Source of the DNA: Lumnitzera littorea | Lineage: Eukaryota > Streptophyta > Magnoliopsida > Myrtales > Combretaceae | Assembly (NCBI GenBank): GCA_024138015.1 | Contig: JAMXBB010000009.1 | Span: forward strand, 16,205,235-16,269,234 | Reading direction: 5' to 3' | Length of the DNA: 64,000 nucleotides | Shown here: positions 35,818-47,639 of the stretch, piece after piece | Numbering within the stretch: position 1 is the stretch's first letter | How the letters are laid out: every line of letters starts with the position of its first letter | The notes under the pieces: model-generated | The model's database searches: none | What the model saw: only the letters and a program-made list of their open reading frames with translations | What the model was told of the DNA's origin: nothing | Translations under genes and position numbers: made by a program

Positions 35818-36695
35818 TGATAGGAATCAAGCTACTGGCCTTTTAACTCATAACCGAGCCCGAGGGCTGGAGGGCTTGACCAGGCGAATTCTTCTATTCC
35901 AGCGAACTCCTGCCAATGTCGAGGCTGAGTACCTCCTTGTTGAGTCACTCCTTAAGCCGTAACGAATGACTGCTACTCTCTCGTAGATAGAATGCCGAGA
36001 AACAGAACGTCGAGATAACTGTCAATCTTCATCCACATTAAGATCGGGCCAAGCACTTACTCGGCATCACCCATGTTGAGATGCCTAGAAAGAGAGTTCG
36101 AACTAATCAAGCCATCCCTGCTTGGATAAGTAAGCTGTCTGTACTTTTTGTCTACATCTTCTAACAACCTCACCAATGTAGCATCGTCACGTATATAGTA
36201 TCATGTGTAGAATCTGTTGCACCAATAATTGTTTTTCTTATATATTCATTTTTGCTCTTTTGTATCTTGTACATTACTTACTTATGAAATATTCTTTTTG
36301 TCTTTTCCTTTTGAGGCAAGTTGCCCTAACTTATGGGTATAAATACCTTTTTACTTATAGCTGTAAAGTATCAGATTATGTTCGATACACTTGAGTATTT
36401 TCTTCTTTGCGTAAACACTGTTTGTTTACTTTCGATATCACTCTTATCTTTTTCTTTAAGCAAGGTTAGGTGGCGAGTAATCTCATTGGACTAATTCGTG
36501 CGTCATATCAAATTGTACCGTGAGTCTTCAAAAGTTCCATTGGTGCGTCATATTCTCTAATTTATGGGTTTTGCTTACTGTTTCATTTGTCATTTTTGCC
36601 CTTTTTCGCACTTTTTCCATTAATCCTTTTTGAGCTTTCTGCAAGTTTGGACCCATCTAACAACGAATCTTATTAATTCTTGGTCACGGTTCGCA
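35818..36695 (+). repeat. 3' LTR of the nested chromovirus-like element
   Basis: 878 bp, TGATAGGAATC to GGTTCGCA, colinear with 26807-27671. It is preceded by AACTCGAAGGGAA, a decayed polypurine tract. Confidence 0.9.
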
Positions 36696-37500
36696 ACAAC
36701 AGCTATTAGGGGAATGAAGCCTCCAACCTTAGTTCGAGCCGTACAGAAGCTTGCTGGCATGGTAACTACCCTGAGCAGATTCATCTCGAAAAGCATTGAC
36801 AGATGCGTAGAGTTCTTTAAAATCCTTAAAAATCCCAAGGGTTTTAAATGGACTCTCGAGTATGCCATCGCCTTTCAGCAGCTCTAAGACTTCTTTGCTC
36901 ATTCACCAATCGTCTCTAAGCTTGTCTAAGGGGAGAACCTATTCTTGTACTTAGCTATAAGCGACTAGACACTCTCCTTTATACTGTTCAAAGCAGAGAA
37001 AAGAGAACATAGGTTAGTGTATTATGTCGGCTATATATTGCATGGGCTTGAGGTCAAGTATACCTGGGCAAAAAAATTCGCCTTGACTGTTGTCAACATA
37101 GCCCGATGGCTAAGGCCCTACTTCCAAGCATACTACTTAATCATACTCACGGATCAACCATTGCGCACCATACTACAAAAACCTGACATGTCTAGATGGA
37201 TGATGAAATACGCAATGGAATCGAGTGCGAATGGAATTCAGTATTAGCCACGAACGGCCTATAAGGCATAGGTGTTGGCTGACGTTGTGGCAAAATATAC
37301 AGGAGAGGAGGAAACACCACTAGGCGATGATAAACCGGTATGGACTCTCCATGCCAATGGATCATCCACCTTTAAGGGTAGAGGCATAGGTCTAGTTCTA
37401 ACCGGCCTACATAAGGTCACCATCTGCTATGCCCTTAAGTTCGGATTTGATTCTAGTAATAATGAGTTCGAATATAAGGACTCCATGCTTATTATCTAAC
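36696..37500 (+). pseudogene. Tat element RT/RNase H, 3' part (after the insertion)
   Basis: It resumes the reverse transcriptase connection (VQKLAGMVTTLSRFISKSID) and continues with YYVGYILHGLEVKYTWAKKF, VNIARWLRPYFQAYYLIILT and TDQPLRTILQKPDMSRW. Next is the start of a second RNase H: WTLHANGSSTFKGRGIGLVL and KFGFDSSNNEFEYKDSML. A second, archaeal-like RNase H after the first is typical of the Tat lineage. The catalytic D of V-D-G-S has become N (ANGS). Confidence 0.83.
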
Positions 37501-37809
37501 AAGTTCGAGATGAATACAAAGCTAGAGACGACCCTATGATAAGGAATCTCAAAAAGGTGAAGAGCTTCCTAGTAAAGTTCCCTTCATAAGACATCAGGAA
37601 GATCCCTCGATTGGAAAATTCTACAGTAGACTAGTTATCTAAGATTGCCTCCACTGGTATACGAAAGCCCAAGATGAACGATAGTAAGATCTTCATAGAG
37701 TACTTGTCGAAAAAAAGCATTACTCCATACTCAGCTGAAGTTTTGGAACTAACTATAGTAGTACCAGAGCTGAGCTAGATGGATCCTATCTAAAGTTATT
37801 TGGAGTAGG

Positions 37810-38990
37810 GTACGCTGCTAGAAGACAGGAGGGAGGCGAAGAAGCTTTGGTACCATGCCACCAACTACACGCTAGTCAACAGTGTCCTGTACTGTAGAAG
37901 AGTCAGCCCCCCCTACTCCGATGCCTCTAAGAAGGGGAAAGGCCGTGCGCCATGGAAGAGTTGTACGTCGGAGTATACAGTAATCACATTCAATCCCAAG
38001 CTCTCTACTTACGGGCACTACAGCTCGAGTATTATTGGCCTACCATGAGGGAAGACGTAAAGGCCATAGCCTAGAAGTGCCTACAGTACCAGAAGCATGC
38101 CCCAATCAGTCATGCACCCAGCATCGCCCTCTAACGCTTGACAAGCCCATAACCATTCATACAATGGGGAATCGATATCCTCGGCACCTTCCTGAAAGCT
38201 TCAGGCAGATGGCAACTCATAATTGTCACTGTCAATTACTTCATGAAGTGGGTGGAAGTTGAAGTAGTGGCCAGAATTACAGAGAGAAGTGTTGAATCTT
38301 TCGTTAGAAATAACATTCTTTCCCGGTTCGAGGTCCCCTATACTCTCATTACGAACAACGGTCAGCAGTTTAATTACCCCAAGTTCAGGGAGTTCTACAT
38401 TAAGCACCACATCACCACGCACTTCACCTCAGTTGCTCACCCCCAATCAAATAGATAGGTAGAGGTAACCAATTGAGTCATTTTGGATAGCTTGAAGAAG
38501 CACGTGGATTGATTTCAGGGTACTTGGTCCGATGAATTGCCTAATGTCTCGTGGGGGTACAAGACCACCCACCATACTTCTACGGGCGAGATGCCATTCT
38601 ACCTTGCTTTCAAGTCGAAAGCAGTCCTCCCCATCAAACTAGAGTTCCATAATATCCAAACTCAAAGTTTTGACACCGCCCTTAATGACTCACTGCTGTA
38701 AGTAAGTGTTGATACTATCGAAGAAATAAGAGACCTTGCTGCTACTTGGATAATTGCATACCAACACTAAGCCACTTGGTATTACAATTAGAACATTGGA
38801 CATAAGGAGTTCAAGATCGGGGACTTAGTGTGCCGAAAGCTAAAAGATACAAGTTGATGTGATGGGCAAGGCAAGCTGGCCCCCAATTGAGAAGACTCGA
38901 TCAAAGTCAGGGAAAGATTGGGCAATGGAACATACAGACTGGAAAGATTGGATGGTAAGCTCATCCTACGCATATAGAACGTCGATAATC
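37810..38990 (+). pseudogene. Tat element integrase remnant
   Basis: KLWYHATNYTLVNSVLYCRR, broken HHCC region, then the frame at 38243 with MKWVEVEVVARITERSVESF, YTLITNNGQQFNYPKFREFY and ITTHFTSVAHPQSNR. In the second motif N replaces the catalytic Asp (TNNG for T/S-D-N-G). After stops follow VSWGYKTTHHTSTGEMPFYL and FKIGDLVCRKLKD, and near the end YRLERLDGKLILR. The order and wording match Tat integrases. Confidence 0.82.
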
Positions 38991-39139
38991 TTCGGTTTTA
39001 TTTTTATTAGCATTTTGTCATGTACATTTTTCTAGAATGATGAAATAAAAACTTATTTCATAATTAATTGTCTACTTCTATCTTTATCTTGCTCCCTTTT
39101 TATTTTCCATCTAGGCCTTTGAATAGGTACATAGATGCT

Positions 39140-39540
39140 CTGTCGAGCAGGTCGGAATGCTACCGACCTGACCCCCTTAGGATAACCTCGACAAGGGGAA
39201 ACACCCCTTGCATAGAGAAACTCCCCCATATTAAGCAGGTCAGAAAGTCGTCGACTTGACCCCTACTCGGATAACCTCGGCAAAGGAAAACACAACTTGC
39301 ATAAAGGAACTCCACCACAATGGGCGGGTCAAAACACCGTCGACCTGACCCCCAATCAAGTAACCTCGACAAAGGGAAACACACCTTGCACGGAGGAACT
39401 CCACTACAATGGGTAAGTCAAAACACCGCTGACCTGACCCTTAATTAAGTAACCTCGGTAAAAGGAAACACCCCTTACATAGAGGAACTCTCCCAACGGT
39501 TAATCTTGGTAAGGGTAAGCTCCCCTTGCATAGAGGAATT
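39140..39540 (+). repeat. Tandem repeat, about 89-bp period, in the Tat element
   Basis: The anchor GACCTGACCC (or GACTTGACCC) occurs at 39165, 39253, 39342 and 39431, with periods of 88, 89 and 89. Each unit also has AACCTCGRCAA, GGAAACAC..CTTGCA and GAGGAACTCC. There are about 4.5 units, the last decaying near 39540. Tandem repeats after pol are a known trait of Tat/Ogre-type elements. Confidence 0.85.
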
Positions 39541-40256
39541 GTTAAGCAAATATATTCAAAGACAGAAAACAGGAGAGGATGCTTTTAAAATATTCATCTA
39601 TTCATTGACTGTTAAATTATACAGTAAAGGCTGGCATCCTTACGCAACTTATATAAGTTTTTTTTAAAAAAAGAGAAATACACATCTTAACTCCTTGGAT
39701 AAGCTAATTCCGGTAATTAAAAAAAGTCCAAGGCATCTATCGGCTTAGAGCATTGATCCATTAGTACTTCAGGTAGTAGGCCTTGACTTGGAGCGGGGCT
39801 TGAGGAATGTAAACCAAGAACAATAGGAAGATCGCCCATGGATGGATTGTCTTTAAGAATGGCTTTAAGGGTAACCTCTTACTGAGTTGCTAGGGCAGAA
39901 GCAAATGTATAAGTGCCTTGCCTAGCTCTAGTAGCAAAGGGAGCACCTGCGTCATCAAAGGTTGCTTGGGTAGTCTCTCTTTCTCACATTAGGGCTTCCT
40001 TCTTCTCATTAAAGGTTAAAGAGTCCAAGAAGTCGAGGAAGCTGAGATCCAGGTCTGGATAATGAGAGAGAACCTCCCTTCGAGTGTAGCAGGCGGGTTC
40101 AGTGATCAGGTCTTCCAGCTTGTTGAACTACTCCTTGATCTTCCTGTAGTCAGCAACTGCCTTCTTAGCGGCAGCGTTGCTGAGGACCTCCCCACTCTCC
40201 ATCTTGGAGATCATCTCTTCCATCTCTGAAACTCTACCTTACAGCTCCCCAACCTA
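39541..40256. other. Tat element region between tandem repeats and the coiled-coil frame
   Basis: It probably holds the end of the antisense extra ORF, but no continuous frame is left. An A-rich run lies near 39660-39680. No separate feature can be supported. Confidence 0.4.
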
Positions 40257-43200
40257 CTACTCCAAACCGACCTGTAAACCGACCAACTCCAGCGAAGTGG
40301 CCTTAACACCATCGCATTCGGATGCCTTCATCACCAACTCGGTTTGCAGCCTGGCCATGGATACCTTCAGCTCGGCATTTTCTTTTTTGAGTTGGGCTTG
40401 AGTCTTGCCCTCCCCGTCCAGCTTTTGAGAGAGATGAGCTTTCGTCTTTTGCTTGTTCTCCAGTCGAGCCTTCAGGTTGTTAGCCTTCTCGACCGCCTTC
40501 TCAGCATTGTCCCTTTTATGTTCCGTATCCTTGAGCTTCACCTTTAGCCCCACCACCTGCATAATAAAGCAACGTAGGCACCTATTAGCCTTGGTAAATT
40601 TTTTCAAGTTCTTCTTACTAAAAATCTCTACTTTTAGTAGGTACTTCTCGTGTCAACATAGTGCCTCCCGAAAACCCTTTACCTCTTTTTAGGCGGCATT
40701 AGACTTATTTAATTAAAGCAACACCTAGCCGTGGTACTACAAATTGAAAACGAAGCCTACCATTAATATAATGACATAAAGCATGACAATACAAGAGCAA
40801 TGAAAACTTACCTGCCACATTAGCGTGCTTAAGTGGCTCATTATCTATATGGGGTCATCCGCACTTTCCTTAGAGAGCCCCTCGAAGATAACCTAATTGC
40901 TGGGGGTATAAGACCCTATTGAAGCCTGGTAACTAGGTGTCCGGTGCTACAACGTCAAATCGTTGGCATGGACCTCCTACTTCGGCTTGAGAAGCTTCCC
41001 CCAAACCTTCTTCATTTCCAACTCAAGGGCTCCCCTTAAGAGCTCCTTGTCCTGGGAAGTGTACGACACCTCTTGGAATGAATCTGACCCTATCCCCATC
41101 AACCTAAAATTGTTCAAGACTTCAAAAAATATATCCCCCATGTCATCGATGCTTTGATAAGGATAAGCTATAGGCTACTCATTCCACTTCCCCTTATTCA
41201 AAGGCGCCCTCATCGGGAGCCTTTGCTTCTTCGCTCCAGGACTTGGCTCCTTGGCCGTCTCGAGAGCCTTGCGCTTATAACTAGTAGCTTGAGGAACGGT
41301 GGCTCCTCCTTAAATCTCTTCTACCTTCACCTTTAGAAGGGAAAGCATTTGTATATCGGGCCCTTTCGTTTCAACACCTTCATTGACCACAACGATAGGC
41401 TTGGTAGAATAGATGAGGGTAGGAGCAGGCAAAGTTGATACGAGCTTGTGGATGAATATATGAACCTAATATCACGCATAACCAAAAGGGTGAGTCCAAG
41501 CTGTAAGATGGCCTGAAAAGTAAATGATAGTCGAGGGTGAGCAGGGGTTCCTATGTACCGACAATAGATATGATGCACCAACGCCTCACACAAGCTCAGG
41601 TCACACTTAATATGATACACAAGTATGGCTAAAGTCACTCACCACTAATCTACACTCGAATGGGCTAGATAAGAGTAGCTTAAGAGTAAGCAAGAGGATA
41701 CTTAGCTCAAGAGAGGATAAAAAGTTCAGTGTATTCTTCTGTATATATTGTTATGGCTATTACATTATGTGATTATTTATAGTACTTTATTAGGATAAGT
41801 TCTATGTTACAGAAAAATACAAAAATGGATCTCTATTTGCTAAAAAGAAGGAAAATAATTTATAAGGAAAATATGAAGTCATATGCAACAAACGTCCTTT
41901 GTTAGAAAGGATAGTACGGTTGTCAGAAAGGACAACGTACATGCATTTAACTCTGCGATTCTTATAGCATAGTGAGCCGAGCAAGGGTAGGCCTTTGTTT
42001 AGGTATGTTCGGCATTAGAAGTTCAATACCTTGATTGCTAGGGCAAGACTGGGGTTAGCTTAGGAACAACTTACATTCTGGTTGGCCTTGGAAGGTCGAC
42101 TCCTAACAGTTGTCAGCTTGGCCTAGGCACCATAGAGATTACTGTATTCGGATTTTATACTTAAACTAGTGCATAGTGAAGGGTTTGGTTCGACATGTCG
42201 ACTAGTCACCTCGGCAAGACCTTGGATGGTATGGAGAGTGAAATAACTCGGTAGATCGGACTAAGGCAAGCATTGTTCCTCGATGCTTAACTTACTTTGG
42301 ATGGCTCGGTGAATCACCTAAGAGAGCCCTCGAGCTCAGGAACATATAATCGGTCCTTGATCCCTATCAAGAGCCATACCCAAAGGCTTTACATCTATGG
42401 GCTCGTCTCAGATGCTGATGGGAACCCCTTGGAGAATAGACTTCGGTCATGCCTTAGTAGTCTCCCCAAGCCCTAGCTTCGACTTTACGATCTTGCCCTT
42501 TAGTGAATTTGGCCTCATTTTAGCATAATGACAGCTCATCAGGTCGTCTACAGAGGGATAAGGTGTCCTTAGGGCCAAATTTTTACTTGTAAGAAATCTA
42601 ATCGAAATTTAGAAAAGGAAAACAAGAACAAACTAAAAGAAACTGCAAATACCATTCATAAAACATTGCCATGATCGGCATGGCCAAGGGAGTCCTCCCA
42701 TCTTCCAAGTATCGAAGGAAGCACCTTAACATTAGCACAACTTGATCGGGTATTAGAAATACCTGTACCTTTGGCCTATTTCTCCACTACAGCTTTCCTC
42801 GTGTTGGGGAAGAGCTCAGAGATCGGGTACTGGAAATACCTCTCAACGATCTCCATAGCATTAATCTCTTGGCTGTGTCTCAATGCCATAAAGGTCATGA
42901 TCTCTTAGGCGACCTTGACATTGCTAGGACTAAGCCCCTTCTCACTGTTGGTATAAACCATCTCTATCTACCGAGCCTAGAAATCTGCCTCCTCAAGTAG
43001 TTCTATTACTACATATTCATCCTGCCAGCCTTTAACCAAATCTACTAAGCCGCAGAACAACTTCTTCCCTGAGTACCGCTAGAGGTGAGGCCATCCCTCA
43101 ATACTCTTCCGCATGTAGAAGTGACAGAAGAGTTCGGGCGTAACCCTTACCACTAGGTATTCGTAGAGCGTCTGAAAAAGCTTCAATACCCTTCACCCAT

Positions 43201-43715
43201 TGGGAGGGACTTGCGATGGACTATAGCAGTGGTAGTTGAAGAACTCCTTCTCGAAGCGACTCAGAGGGAGGCGTTGCCTAAACTCTAAGTACTTCTTAAA
43301 TATTGCGAAATGCCTCCTTAACAATAGGGTCACCCATTTGTCCTTGCCTAGTAACTTAATATGCCATCCAGGGATCGCCTCCATAAGAAAGTTGCTTATG
43401 ATCCAACCGAGGGCAAATTGCTTGCTTCTACTTACACGACCGCTACCCCTTACCTGTCTTAGGAGCATTGAACAAATCCTTTGGGGGGTACAGGGGAATG
43501 TACGCATATATGTTCCTTGGGATAGCATTGATGATTTTAGCCATATCTAGCCCCTCCATGGCTATCCTAATAGGTTTGTCGAGTTGTACTAGTGACGAGA
43601 CCTTGTCTTCCCGTACTTGAGGGAGATCGCTCCTTATAGACTCTGAACTAGAGAGATGCGGTGATGAAGAGGAATTAGTCTCACCTCTATTGGTTGATAC
43701 GACTATAATACTCAA
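40257..43715 (-). pseudogene. Antisense additional ORF of the Tat element
   Basis: Minus-strand coding remnants lie between pol and the 3' LTR. The start is at 43715-43443 (Ser-rich, then LDMAKIINAIPRNIYAYIPL). A frame at 43528-43193 reads FALGWIISNFLMEAIPGWHI, then RRHFAIFKKYLEF, RLPLSRFEKEFFNYHCYSPS and QVPPNG. This L-P-L..F..F......P.Q..PN pattern resembles the 'putative gypsy type transposon' domain (PF04195) known from plants. The 3' portion, 40607-40257, is a lysine/glutamate-rich coiled coil (AEKAVEKANNLKARLENKQK). Stops and probably an inserted repeat at 41.6-42.1 kb break it. Antisense extra ORFs are described for Grande-like Tat elements; their function is unknown. Confidence 0.65.
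41625..42108 (-). repeat. Possible solo LTR inside the antisense ORF
   Basis: On the minus strand the stretch starts TGTTAGGAGTCGACC, holds a TATA-like ACTATAAATAATC (near 41770-41785) and a polyadenylation-rich part, and may end near CTTTAGCCA. It has no homology to the antisense ORF reading. A target duplication was not found, so boundaries and identity are tentative. Confidence 0.3.
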
Positions 43716-43836
43716 AGAAGAAAGAAAGACCTTGGGAAACTTTTGAAGAAAATCTGAAAGTTTGAATGCGAACGTAGAATTTGTAATAATTGAACAAGAA
43801 GATTGAAAAAAAAGTTGTCTCTATTTGTGATCCTCT

Positions 43837-43844
43837 TATTTATA
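43837..43844 (-). promoter_or_regulatory. TATA box upstream of the antisense ORF
   Basis: TATAAATA in the context GCCTATAAATAAG on the minus strand, about 120 bp before the first ATG at 43715. It could drive the antisense ORF independently of the LTR. Confidence 0.5.
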
Positions 43845-44508
43845 GGCAAACTACTTAGGAAGCCGTACAAGCGGTTATAGGGATCGACATAAACATGAAT
43901 CTCTTGGAATGTTGCATAGCAAACATGTAGAAAATATTTTGATAGGACGGTTACCTTTAAAAGGCAAAAGGCATGTAGCTACATGCAAGTCTGCTGTAAC
44001 ACGACACCTGTCATGTCGCATTTAATGTATGGAATACAAGCGAGTAAAAATTACATTTCGAAAAAGTTCATTCGATAAGAAGCTTCTTCAAGGCCCATCC
44101 GACTTCCACTTAGTCGACATGATAAAGACATGACGTAGTTACGTTTGTTCTGTCATTGTTGAGCACTATTCGGATAGACTAGTCCGTAGCCTTAAAGCGC
44201 CTGCCCAGTGAGTTAGAAGGATATCCTGCTTTGATACCCCAAACTAAGTCTTGCTCGAGTCTTTGACACTCTGCTCCGAAACAACTGCTGATCACTCCTG
44301 CTCATCTAGCCTCAAACATTTTCAAATCGAGAATCTATTGCATTAGACACCTCCACTATGGCCAGCTTCTCGTCTAGACTTATATGCCCACCATGTCGGC
44401 CCCATAACACCAGGTTAGACTCCTTTGAGTTGAATCGATCACACCTAAGCAGCCCATATATCCCTTCCCTTTGCCTTTGCCTCAGCAATGAGACTGCGGG
44501 GGAGCAAG
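43845..44508. other. Tat element 3' non-coding part and polypurine tract
   Basis: No coding frame. GCGGGGGAGCAAG at 44496-44508 directly precedes the LTR and is the plus-strand primer (polypurine tract). Confidence 0.65.
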
Positions 44509-44975
44509 TGTTGACAGGGTACCTTAGACATGGACCTTTTAAGCTTGACTGTATCTAACACGTCTTGTGGCCTAAGGTTCACCCCTGTGGGCTTAAGCCT
44601 TAAGCCTGTATAGACCAAACCTAGTAAGCCATGCAACGGTTATAATGCATAAGATAAGGATAAAATAGTCACATCTTAAATAAATAGGACATGTCGGGCA
44701 TAACAACTCCACTCTCTAACACTCGTGGGGGAAAATCTCTCTTATTAACTGCTGGCTTCACTTCACTATAAATAGTAGGTCACTGCTCAACGGTAAAGCT
44801 CTTTAAACTTTGCACACTTTCCTACATTACTTCCTACTACCGAGAGCCCACTGCTAACTTAGGCATTAGAGTAATTACGCCGGACAACCTTTCGATATCT
44901 CCTCACTATGTATTGTTTTGTAGGCCTTATATATGCACAGCCCAAACAATTAGCAGCAAGAACTTTGAGACGACA
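44509..44975 (+). repeat. 3' LTR of the Tat element
   Basis: 467 bp, TGTTGACAGGG to GAGACGACA, colinear with 23192-23682. It carries its own TATA-like CACTATAAATAGTAG near 44765. The DNA after it is AT-rich and unrelated. Confidence 0.88.
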
Positions 44976-45295
44976 AATGGTATGTTAACAAATTTTGAAA
45001 TCTAAAAAAGCGAGCAAAATATATATATATTATGCTATAATATGGATTGATATTTTTATTTTGACTATCATGTAATTAAACTTTCGAAAATATAGTATAT
45101 TGAAGAAATCCCAATAATTAAATGACCACTAGAAAACGCATTCATATTATGAGTACTTGAAAAGATAAATATAGTAATTATATGATAATTTATCTTTCCT
45201 TAAATATACAACTTTTCTCTTAAGTTTTTATAATTATCTCAATTATAATTGTTGTTCCATCCCTAAATGCAGGAATCATGTCTAGAACCGGTTTT
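44976..45295. other. AT-rich stretch at the right edge of the nest
   Basis: Genomic sequence that adjoined the LTO1 promoter before the retrotransposon inserted. A short (AT)n lies near 45020. No gene or TATA-USE pair was recognised. Confidence 0.4.
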
Positions 45296-45960
45296 CTCTC
45301 CAAACTCTATTAGAGTAGGATACAAAATGAAGGGTACACTTTCTAATTATACACAAGTATACCGTTTGTAACTTAACGATGCAAAACGTGTATCTGGAGC
45401 TCTAATAATAAGGAAGAACACACGTTAAAATCTGCTATTAGGATCCACGTGTGTTACATTAGCACTATGATAAATGGCATGGTGCATCTCACAAAATCAG
45501 TCACGAAAGCTTTACTATGTGATTCAAAGCCCTCTCATACTATAGGGACCTAAATCAAAGAGGTAGTATTTGAGCAAAGCCACTCCTGATTAAAGACATT
45601 ACAGATAAAGAAGAAAAAATGGCATGTAAACTATATCAGAGTAAGGAAGAAATCACGACCAGAACAGGTTCATAAGAAAAGTTAATGATTCTTTTAACGA
45701 AAAGGTTAACATTACTTCTGGTATTCCCAGGGAAAACGTCCCATTCTTTCATAACGAGAATGTTTCAAAAGAGTTATTTTCCTAGGATTCAATGATACTT
45801 AGATTGGTTTCCCACCTCATTCACACGACAAATAATCTGTTATTGACTAGGAAGTCGCTTTTACCCAAAATTTTCACATCTGATGCAAAAGCATTTTGAA
45901 CGAGCAGCAAAAGTAAAACCAATCCACTATGGATGTCAAACTGGGGTGTCTACACTACAT
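45296..45960 (+). repeat. U2-array block with degraded U2 3' half
   Basis: 45355-45510 resembles 46920-47060 and 58190-58330. Within it CTGCTATTAGGATCCACGTG and TTAGCACTATGATAAATGGC follow the order of U2 positions from GCTTGCTACTGGGATCC to CTACAGCAAGGGCCTGGC. From 45636 the block ACAGGTTCATAAGAAA ... GAGAATGTTTC ... GGATTCAATGATACTT is shared with 47300-47500 and 54776-55095. It is a relic with no promoter and no usable RNA. Confidence 0.55.
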
Positions 45961-46859
45961 CAAACAAAAATCTAGCAATGTAGGGATGCACACAGAACGT
46001 GATGCCACAATTTCATTAAGTTTGGTACTGCAACCCAGCCAGATACCACATGCCTGTGCTAGCTCTCAAAACACGCATGATGCTTTGGAGCAAAGAGCAA
46101 GTTTATTTTCATTTGCTGTGCCTTTGTTCAATGGCAATAACAAGTCATGGGTGTTATGCTACCATGGAAGTGGTTTGGATTGATTATATTGGGATGTTAT
46201 ATTTTTGAAATTCAATCTTTCTAGTTCCTGCATATCATAGGGTTCCATTCATACATGGATATGGGAAGTGATACTTTGATGCTGGGGTTGCGATGAAGTG
46301 GCTTGAGGATGGATAGTTGGTCCTTGGTCCTGCCATTCTTTTTTACTTTCATTTAGTTTATTTTTTATTGAACATATTTCAGTAATGAAAGAGTTATAGT
46401 TAATGATAGTTTTTTCAATCGAAGTTTGTGAATAAATGAGAAGTTGATACGCGTTACCTTTATGGACCAAAAGATCTCATCAAGAAATTTCTAAGAAAGC
46501 AACAGACAGGTGTAGTTTGGCTTATATTGAACAACTCAACACAAAGCAGAAGAAGATAGGAAGTCTGAGGGACTCAAACAGAGAAGTAACCCGGGTTTAA
46601 GGACTTTCTGAACCATAAACCTCAATTAAGAAAACCATGAAACAAACTGCTTTAGTTTGATATACGGTTTTGTCCACTTTAGCTGGAAAACTCATTTGCA
46701 TTGGTTTAGCAGTTTAAACCAATCCCTTCGATCTGGACTGCAGCATCAAACTATCACCCATCCGCTTGGGAAAGGGAAAACTTTTGTTCAGTTTATGAAT
46801 TTGTTCAATCTTGTTACAATCCTTAAATACAAGAATCCCCACTAAATACCAAATTAGTT

Positions 46860-47580
46860 GATGTCTCTCTAACCCCCTGCTAGGATTAAAATACCAGCCA
46901 AAGTACTCTATCCTGTCAATACTGTATATAACTTAATAATACAGAGTTTGTATCTTGAGATACTAATTAGGAAGAAGGCCCATTGAAAGCTTGCTATTTG
47001 GATCCTCATGAGGCGTCCATGCATTCGCACTGTGACAATGACCTGGGGCACCTCACAAATCTTAGTCCAAATACCGTTCATGTGAGCTTTGCTATGTTAT
47101 TCAAGCCCTCCCAATTCTTCTCTTTGGTTTTGATAAGACTAGGCTCAATCCAGTCTCTCAAACTATGAAGACCAAAATCAAGATGGGGGCATTTGAATTA
47201 AAAAATCGATATTAAAAGGAAATACAAAAGCAGAAGGAAAAACATGTTAATTAAAAGGATACCTCCATTTGTTAGCCATATCACATATCGCGCCCAAAAA
47301 ATTATCAAATAAGTATCACAAGAAGAAGCAGGTTCACAAGAAATGTTATCTAGGTTCTTTAGAGGAGGAATTGGCATTACTTCTGGTTTTTCCGAATGAA
47401 AAGTAATCATTCTTCTATGATGATAATGTTTCCAAAAATCACTATTTTCATCGGATTCAATGGATACTTCAACTGGTTCTCCACCTCGATCACAAGACAA
47501 AATAATCTGCCGGCTATATGTTGTACTACTGCAAGGGCTCAGTACACCCCCACCAAGTCAAGTTCAAGTACTCTTTGCAT
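46860..47580 (+). repeat. U2-array block with degraded U2 3' half (second copy)
   Basis: 46983-47060 reads GAAAGCTTGCTATTTGGATC, then GCGTCCATGCATTCGCACTG and ACCTGGGGCACCTC, clearly following the 3' third of U2 as present at 54549-54612. The downstream DNA (47300-47500) matches the blocks at 45636 and 54776. The 5' two thirds of U2 are not recognisable. Confidence 0.6.
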
Positions 47581-47639
47581 TCAGTGAAAATTATGGCCAT
47601 CTCAAGACGAATAATATGGTATTGCTAAACTGAAAATTT

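Larger units (their letters stand above)
26807..36695 (+). mobile_element. Chromovirus-like Ty3/gypsy element nested in the Tat element
   Basis: LTRs at 26807-27671 and 35818-36695, an initiator-Met-type PBS at 27678-27689, gag with a CCHC knuckle, protease, reverse transcriptase, RNase H and integrase in one sense frame set, and a purine tract just before the 3' LTR. It splits the Tat reverse transcriptase. The expected 5-bp target duplication (ATAGT before, ACAAC after) matches only if three transitions are allowed, so it is not proof. A solo LTR (28266-31755) is inserted in its gag. Without that it would be about 6.4 kb. I did not see a clear chromodomain, so the lineage stays open. Confidence 0.86.
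23192..44975 (+). mobile_element. Tat-lineage Ty3/gypsy LTR retrotransposon, degenerate, with nested insertions
   Basis: Order on the plus strand: 5' LTR (23192-23682), PBS, gag, protease, reverse transcriptase, then the inserted chromovirus (26807-36695), second half of pol (RNase H, integrase), 89-bp tandem repeats, an antisense extra ORF, polypurine tract (44496-44508) and 3' LTR (44509-44975). Gag and pol wording, a tRNA-Asp-like PBS, 3' tandem repeats and an antisense ORF between pol and the 3' LTR are features of the Tat group (Grande/Retand-like). Possible target duplication: GGTGG before and AATGG after (3 of 5 identical, both differences G/A transitions). Without the inserted element it would be about 11.9 kb. 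All genes are broken. Confidence 0.88.

Noticed and set aside
38035..38262. Plus-strand frame inside the Tat integrase region
   Set aside because: Wrong frame; the integrase motifs upstream and downstream are read in other frames, so this is a product of frameshifts.
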